Shown here one piece after another: positions 42,749 to 47,689 of a stretch of DNA of 47,689 bases. A program made the position numbers and the translations under genes. This DNA is from Candidatus Reconcilbacillus cellulovorans (GTDB taxonomy: Bacteria > Bacillota > Bacilli > Paenibacillales > Reconciliibacillaceae). The stretch is from contig MOXJ01000034.1 in assembly GCA_002507565.1 (NCBI GenBank), forward strand, positions 1-47,689, given 5' to 3'. The notes below the pieces were generated by a model. It was not told the DNA's origin and made no database searches. It saw only the letters and a list, made by a program, of their open reading frames with translations. The stretch's first letter is position 1. Each line of letters starts with the position of its first letter.

Positions 42749-43842
42749 GCAACCGTCCGGTTTTTGCCGGCCGTTTTGGCGCGGTACATCGCTTCGTCGG
42801 CGAATCGCAAGAGATCGCGCGCGGTCATGCCGGATCGGTAGCGGACGTAGCCGATGCTGACGGTGACGTCCGTCCGCCGCTCGACGGTTTTCCGAATGCG
42901 CTCGGCGAGATCGTCGAGCGGTTCGCCGGGGTTCGTGACAACGACGATCATTTCCTCGCCGCCGAACCGGGCGGCGAAACCGCACGTCGCGGCTTCCTCC
43001 GCGAGAATGCGCGCGACCTGTCGGATCGCCTCGTCTCCCTTGGCGTGGCCGTGCGTGTCGTTCAGCCGCTTGAAGTTGTCGATGTCGACGAACAAGAGGC
43101 CGGTGACCGTTTTGTGCCGGACACAGGCCGACAGTCGGCGCTCGGCGTACGACCTGTTGTACAGGCCGGTCAGCCCGTCGGTCACCGCCGTCCGGTAAAT
43201 GCCGTGAAGCAGTTCGACCGTTCGTTCGAACAGGAAGGCGAACAGCATTGTATAAAAAAGGAAGCGGACGCCGCGTTCGGCCGCCAGCAGCGCGACCGAA
43301 CCGCCGCCGTAGGCGTACCGGTTGACGGCTTCGACGCCCAGGACGAGAAAATCGACCGCGAGCATGGCGCGATAAAGGGCGGGTTGCCCCGTCCGCTCGG
43401 GCAGCACCCAGTAACAGAGCGCGACAAGTGCAAACCGGTACAGGCGGAACAACAAGTCTTCCGCGTCCGCCGGCAGAACGGCCGTCGCGGCCGACAGTAC
43501 GGCGGCCGGCGCCAGCGCGGCGAGCAATCCGACGTAATGGCCGGAACGCGGCACATTATACAGTTGAAACAGCGACAGCTGCATCCATAAGAATGCGGCC
43601 GTTTCCATCCATCGGTCGGCCCACTGTGCGGCGTCCGACGCACCGAACAGAAGCGGCGACGCCTCGTGAACGGCCGAGGCGGAAAGGGCCAGGCACATCC
43701 AGACGAAAGCGGACCTCCGCCGGACCATGCCGCCTGACCGGTACAGCCGGATCGACATGTGGATGATCAGAAGGAGCACCGGGAAGACGAGAGCGAAGGA
43801 AAACCGGTGGATGTCCGCCGGTCCGAGGGGGAAACCGTTCAT
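42715..43842 (-). CDS. Membrane-bound diguanylate cyclase (GGDEF)
   Basis: The 375-residue protein has about six hydrophobic segments in residues 1-200, probably a membrane sensor, then a GGDEF domain from TDGLTGLYNRSYAE with metal site FVDIDNFKRLND and active loop FGGEEM. GGEEM keeps the residues needed to make cyclic di-GMP. No inhibitory RxxD site was seen just upstream of the loop. It lies convergent to queC and divergent from the glycosyltransferase gene, sharing an AT-rich spacer. A TATAAT (minus strand, 43893-43898) may be its -10. The signal sensed is unknown. Confidence 0.9.
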   Translation of the reverse strand: MNGFPLGPADIHRFSFALVFPVLLLIIHMSIRLYRSGGMVRRRSAFVWMCLALSASAVHEASPLLFGASDAAQWADRWMETAAFLWMQLSLFQLYNVPRSGHYVGLLAALAPAAVLSAATAVLPADAEDLLFRLYRFALVALCYWVLPERTGQPALYRAMLAVDFLVLGVEAVNRYAYGGGSVALLAAERGVRFLFYTMLFAFLFERTVELLHGIYRTAVTDGLTGLYNRSYAERRLSACVRHKTVTGLLFVDIDNFKRLNDTHGHAKGDEAIRQVARILAEEAATCGFAARFGGEEMIVVVTNPGEPLDDLAERIRKTVERRTDVTVSIGYVRYRSGMTARDLLRFADEAMYRAKTAGKNRTVAYGRKPLSPTP

Positions 43843-43934
43843 CGGAAACCGGAACCTCGTTTCGGGTGGGCGCTCTAGGGTTTTACAAAACCATTATAAA
43901 TGCAAATCGCGAAAACGAAAAGGAGTCGTCCGCG

Positions 43935-45092
43935 ATGACCGTGTTGCAGGCGCTGTTTTTTCCGCCGGAACAGCCGGGCGGCGTGTCGTCGATGGTGCCG
44001 TACGTGTACCGGGAATTTTTGGCGCGGGGTTGGAAGATGGAAATGTTTTTCCTGCCGAAACGGATCCGCAACAAAGGCTCCGGCGACGTTCGGTTCGCGA
44101 CGTTCGACTGGACGGCGTACGCGGGCAGGCCGGTCGTCGACAAGTACATTCAGACGTACCGCGATTACCGGTGGTGGGCGGAACTGCGGCTGGGCGGCCG
44201 GTACGACCTGATCCACGCGCATCATCCGCTCGTCGCACTGGCGCTGAAGGAGCGTTTTCCGCAGACGCCGGTCGTCGTCACCGTGCATTCCAGCTATGAG
44301 CGGGAACTCGTCTTGAACGGGAAGATCGAGCCGGGCGGACCGGAAGAGTCGTTTCTGACGTCGCTTTACCGCGAACTGGAGGAGCGCGTAGACGGCCTTC
44401 TGACCGTTTCCCGTTCGTTCAAAGCGTACCTGGAGCGGTTCGTCCGCCGGCCCGACCGCATCCGCGTCATTCCGAACGGGTTCGACGAGCGGCGGTTCCG
44501 GCCGATTCCGCACGAAAACGCGGTCGCGCAGCTCGTCACGGTATGCCGGCTCGTGCCCGCCAAGGGGCTCGACGTTCTGCTGGCGGCGTGTGCGATATTG
44601 AAAAAGCGCGGCGTGCCGTTCATGTTGCATATGATCGGCGACGGACCGATCCGCGCCGATCTGGAGCAGGCGGCGCGCGAGCTCGGCATTTACGAGGAAA
44701 CGATTTTTTACGGCTACATGCTCCATCCGGAAGAGTTGATGCCGTTTTTCGACATTTTCGTTTTGCCTTCGCGGGCGGAAGCGTTCGGCAATGCGTTCGT
44801 GGAGGCGGCGCTTTGTCTGCTTGCACCGGTCGGGACGAACGTCGGAGGCATCGCGGAGCAGATCGAAAACGGCAAAAACGGCCTGCTCGTGCCTCCCGAC
44901 GACGCCGAAGCGCTGGCGGAGGCGCTGGAAAAGCTGATCGTCGATCCGGATTATCGATACGCGCTGGCGAGGGCGGCGCGCGAAAAGGCGAAGGCCGAAT
45001 ATTCGCTGGACCGCGTCGTCCGGCAGCTGTCGGAAGTGTACCGCGCGTTTTTGCCGGCGGAGTCTTCGCGCGCGGCGGGTGGCGGGCGATGA
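43935..45092 (+). CDS. Glycosyltransferase, GT4 family
   Basis: The 385-residue GT-B protein has an N-terminal acceptor half (PPEQPGGVSSMVPYVYREF) and the C-terminal donor half with VCRLVPAKGLDVLLAA, GDGPIRADLE and the GT4 E-x7-E region (SRAEAFGNAFVEAALC, then GGIAEQIENG). It should transfer a sugar to a lipid, glycan or small molecule at the inner face of the membrane. Start ATG 43935 has AAAGGAG at 43918-43924. Its stop overlaps the yhaO start, so it heads the repair-gene operon, although the function looks unrelated. Confidence 0.88.
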   Translation: MTVLQALFFPPEQPGGVSSMVPYVYREFLARGWKMEMFFLPKRIRNKGSGDVRFATFDWTAYAGRPVVDKYIQTYRDYRWWAELRLGGRYDLIHAHHPLVALALKERFPQTPVVVTVHSSYERELVLNGKIEPGGPEESFLTSLYRELEERVDGLLTVSRSFKAYLERFVRRPDRIRVIPNGFDERRFRPIPHENAVAQLVTVCRLVPAKGLDVLLAACAILKKRGVPFMLHMIGDGPIRADLEQAARELGIYEETIFYGYMLHPEELMPFFDIFVLPSRAEAFGNAFVEAALCLLAPVGTNVGGIAEQIENGKNGLLVPPDDAEALAEALEKLIVDPDYRYALARAAREKAKAEYSLDRVVRQLSEVYRAFLPAESSRAAGGGR

Positions 45093-46399
45093 AGCCGTTT
45101 CGGTTCGTGCACGCGGCGGACCTGCATCTCGACAGTCCGTTTTCCGGCGTCGGGCCGCTGCCGGAACGGCTGCGGGAGCGCGTCTTTCGGTCGACGTTCC
45201 GCGCCTGGGACCGCATCGTCGCTTTGGCGATCGAGCGGCAGGCGGACGCCGTGCTGCTCGCCGGCGACGTGTTCGATTCCGCCGAGCGGTCTTTGCGCGC
45301 GCGGCTGAGGTTTCTGCGCGGTCTTGAGCGGCTTGCGGACAGGGGCGTTCCGGTGTTCGTTGTATGCGGCAACCACGATCCGCTGGAAACCGTCCGCGGC
45401 GGGCTGTCGTGGCCGGACAACGTCGTCGTGTTCGGCGCCGACCGGGCGGAGGAAGTGCCGGTCGACCGTCCCGGGCGCGGCACGGTGGCGACGGTGCACG
45501 GCGTGTCGTTTGCGGCGCCGGCGGTGACGGACAATCTCGCCCGACTGTTTTCGCGCGGGAGGCTCGACGTCTGTCAGGTCGGGCTGCTGCACGCCAACGT
45601 CGACGGCCAGCCCGGCCACGACCCGTATGCGCCGTGCCGGCTTTCGGATTTGCTGGCCGCCCGGCTCGATTATTGGGCGCTCGGGCATATCCACGACCGT
45701 CGCGTGCTGTGGGAGGGACCGCCGATCGTCTATCCGGGCAATCCGCAAGGCCGGAACGTCAAGGAGACCGGCGCCAAGGGATGTTACTGGGTGGAGGCGG
45801 ATGAAAGCGGCCAGATGACGCTTTCGTTTTGTCCGACCGACGACGTGCGCTGGTTCGACGTCGCCGTTCCGCTCGACGGGGTATCGTCGCTCGCCGGGCT
45901 GCGCGAACGGCTGCGGGAGCGACTGAACGCCGTCCGGGAAGAAGCGGACGGACGGGGGGCGATCGTCCGGCTGACGCTGACGGGGCGGACGTCGCTTTAT
46001 CGCGAGTTGGCGGAGACGGCTTTTCTGGAGGAGTGGCTGGCGGACGCGCAGGAACGCGAGGCGGAATCGGCCGCGGCATCGGAGCTGGACGGCGGGCCGT
46101 TCGTCTGGCCTGCCGAAGTCCGGCTGGAGGCGGAAGCCGCGCTCGACCGCGAGCGGCTGAAAGCGGGCGGGGCGTTTTCCGGTGAACTGCTGCGCCTTGC
46201 CGAACAGTGGGCGGCGTTGCCCGATCTGGCCGACCGGCTCGCGCGCGGGCCGCTGGCGCCGCTTGCCGACGGTCGGGCGTCGCTTTTTTTGCGCGGCTGG
46301 GGGGCGGAACATTTTCGCGAACTGGTGAGAGCGGCTTCGGAACTCGCGGTTTCGTTGCTCGAGGAAGGCGCGGACGACGGGGAAGGGGCGGACGGATGA
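45089..46399 (+). CDS. yhaO: DNA repair exonuclease, YhaO-like (Mre11/SbcD family)
   Basis: The 436-residue metallophosphoesterase has all family motifs in order: HAADLHLDSPF, LLAGDVFDS, CGNHDP, GLLHANV and LGHIHDR, which bind two Mn ions. A C-terminal helical part should contact the ATPase partner. Together with YhaN it would form a Mre11-Rad50-type nuclease that trims DNA ends. ATG 45089 overlaps the glycosyltransferase stop (ATGA), and its own stop overlaps yhaN (ATGA), showing tight coupling. Confidence 0.9.
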   Translation: MKPFRFVHAADLHLDSPFSGVGPLPERLRERVFRSTFRAWDRIVALAIERQADAVLLAGDVFDSAERSLRARLRFLRGLERLADRGVPVFVVCGNHDPLETVRGGLSWPDNVVVFGADRAEEVPVDRPGRGTVATVHGVSFAAPAVTDNLARLFSRGRLDVCQVGLLHANVDGQPGHDPYAPCRLSDLLAARLDYWALGHIHDRRVLWEGPPIVYPGNPQGRNVKETGAKGCYWVEADESGQMTLSFCPTDDVRWFDVAVPLDGVSSLAGLRERLRERLNAVREEADGRGAIVRLTLTGRTSLYRELAETAFLEEWLADAQEREAESAAASELDGGPFVWPAEVRLEAEAALDRERLKAGGAFSGELLRLAEQWAALPDLADRLARGPLAPLADGRASLFLRGWGAEHFRELVRAASELAVSLLEEGADDGEGADG

Positions 46400-47689
46400 G
46401 AATCGAGCGGATCGAAGTGTCGGCGTTCGGCATGCTTTCGGGGCTGGACGTCCGGCTGTCGCGGCCGGTGACGCTCTGGACCGGCAGGAACGAAGCCGGC
46501 AAGACAACGCTGTTTCAATTGATTCGGTTCGTGTTGTTCGGGTTTCCTCCGCGCGCGCAGGCGCACGAGAAGTACGAACCGGCGTTCGGCGATTCGGCGT
46601 CCGGCGGCATGTCCGGCGGTGTGCCCGGCGGCGCGTTCGGCGGGGGATACGGCGGGGCGTACGGCGGGGCGCTGACGGTCGTCTGGCCGGACGGCGTCCG
46701 CATGCGCGTGGAGCGGACGGTGCGGGCGGGACGCAAGGCGGGACGCGTTTCCGACGCCGCCGGATGTCGGGTCGTTCTCCTGTCGCCGCGCGAAGAGGAA
46801 GTCGGCGAGGCGGAACTCGTCCGGCGGCTGGGCGGCCTCGACGCGGCGACGTACCGGAAATGGTTCGCGTTCGGCCTGGCGGAGCTTCAAGAGCTCGGCG
46901 CCGCCCTCGGCGACTTGGCCGCGAAGTTGTACGGTGCCGGCTGGGGCGCCGACGGCGGCCGCGTGCTGGCGGCCGAGGACGCGCTTCATGCCCGCATGGA
47001 CGAGCTTTATCGCCCCCGCGCCGTCCGTCCGGCGCTCAACGCGACGCTGGACGAATGGCAGAAGGCGGAAGCCGAGGCGAGGCAGGACCGCGCGCAATGG
47101 GAAGCTTATCGGCGCGTCTCGGCGGAGCTGGACGAGCTGGAGCACGCGCTGGATGCGGCCGAAGCGGAGGCGGCCGAAGCGCGTCGCGAGGCGGAGTGGC
47201 TCGCCGTCTGCGTCAGGGCGTGGCCGCACGCCGCGCGTCTGGTGGAATTGGGCCGGCGCATCGCGGAAGTCGCGGGTGTGCCGCGCGTGCCGGATGCGGA
47301 AGTGGCGGAGCTTGAACGGCTGATCGCGGAACGGGAGCGGCTCGGGCAGGACCGCGCGGCGCTCGTCGCCGGCATGCGGGCGGTAGAAGAAGAATGCCGC
47401 CGTCTCGAGGCCGAACGCCGTCCCGACGCCGCGGCAGCGTCGGCGGAGCTCGCCGCCCTGTTGGCGCGCGCGCCGACGGTCCGACGGGCGGAATCGCGTC
47501 TGGCCGAATGCCGCGCAGAAGCGTCGGCGGAGCGGGAGCGGCTCGAGCGTCTGCTGGTGGAAGTCGGTCCGGGGTGGACGCCGGAAAGCGTGCGCACGTT
47601 TCCGACCGACTGGGCGACGCGCGAACAGGTGCGGGAGTTCGGGCGCGCGCTGGTTGAAGCGGAAGCGGCCGTGCGCGACGCGGACGCCG
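46396..47689 (+). CDS. yhaN: Rad50/SMC-like ATPase, YhaN-like (3' end outside window)
   Basis: An open frame of 431 codons runs off the window. It starts MRIERIEVSAFGML and has Walker A GRNEAGKT at 30-37, followed by KWFAFGLAELQELG and then long Ala/Glu/Arg-rich coiled-coil helices, the layout of YhaN/Rad50. The second ATP-binding half is beyond the edge. A glycine-rich insertion (residues about 70-91, repeats such as GGAFGGGYGGAYGG) interrupts the ATPase lobe where relatives have a short loop. It is the partner of YhaO, sharing a 4-base overlap. Confidence 0.9.
   Translation, partial: MRIERIEVSAFGMLSGLDVRLSRPVTLWTGRNEAGKTTLFQLIRFVLFGFPPRAQAHEKYEPAFGDSASGGMSGGVPGGAFGGGYGGAYGGALTVVWPDGVRMRVERTVRAGRKAGRVSDAAGCRVVLLSPREEEVGEAELVRRLGGLDAATYRKWFAFGLAELQELGAALGDLAAKLYGAGWGADGGRVLAAEDALHARMDELYRPRAVRPALNATLDEWQKAEAEARQDRAQWEAYRRVSAELDELEHALDAAEAEAAEARREAEWLAVCVRAWPHAARLVELGRRIAEVAGVPRVPDAEVAELERLIAERERLGQDRAALVAGMRAVEEECRRLEAERRPDAAAASAELAALLARAPTVRRAESRLAECRAEASAERERLERLLVEVGPGWTPESVRTFPTDWATREQVREFGRALVEAEAAVRDADA

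Noticed and set aside
43882-43900. Strong plus-strand promoter before the glycosyltransferase gene (TTTACA and TATAAA)
   Set aside because: The two hexamers are only about 7 bp apart, so they cannot act together. The AT-rich patch may instead hold the minus-strand -10 of the GGDEF gene.

Overview
The window reads as chromosome of a high-GC, Gram-positive, spore-forming Bacillota, most likely a (possibly thermophilic) member of the Paenibacillaceae. This is inferred from the hpf-secA-prfB order with an RF2 programmed frameshift, the AhrC-type ARG boxes and GlnR/TnrA-type operator, a YjcZ-like 30-residue protein, the YhaO-YhaN pair, AGGAGG ribosome sites with many GTG/TTG starts, and sigma-A promoters with 17-bp spacers. 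No RNA gene, insertion sequence or CRISPR array was seen.

Layout. 1-3787: an AT-rich island with the C-terminal part of a HAD-type/Rossmann protein and two tandem paralogous Rossmann-sulfotransferase-like proteins, probably cell-surface glycan modification and probably acquired. 3886-8849: housekeeping genes for a cold-shock protein, hpf, secA and prfB. 8929-17565: a complete arginine operon argCJBDFGH behind a promoter covered by two ARG boxes. 17618-18595: an Rpn-family PD-(D/E)XK nuclease on the minus strand. 18864-22276: amtB with a consensus GlnR-type site in its leader, then a GlnD-like DUF294 nucleotidyltransferase and a DEDDh exonuclease. 22252-26219: a JAMM metallopeptidase and an MFS exporter, a TlpA/ResA-like thioredoxin, and citramalate synthase (cimA).

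26337-34552 is the accessory highlight. It encodes a secreted polymorphic toxin (signal peptide, bactofilin-like repeats, thrombospondin type 3 calcium repeats, von Willebrand A domain, more calcium repeats, beta-helix, then Hint autoprotease and PD-(D/E)XK nuclease tip). A single-base frameshift separates the long stalk from the Hint-nuclease end. Downstream lies an array of five related putative immunity genes in the order A, B, orphan toxin tip, pseudo-A, B', C. It arose by duplication of a tip-immunity cassette, with recent homogenisation of the B copies. I do not recognise the immunity family.

34618-47689 returns to core genes: queF, ferredoxin, pyrD (class 2), a membrane thioredoxin, two RsmF-type rRNA m5C methyltransferases on either side of an RsuA/RluB-type pseudouridine synthase, the YjcZ-like peptide, queE-queC, a membrane GGDEF protein, a GT4 glycosyltransferase, and the YhaO (Mre11-like) and YhaN (Rad50-like, cut by the window end) pair.

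All functions are assigned from motifs and known gene order read by eye. No database search was run.
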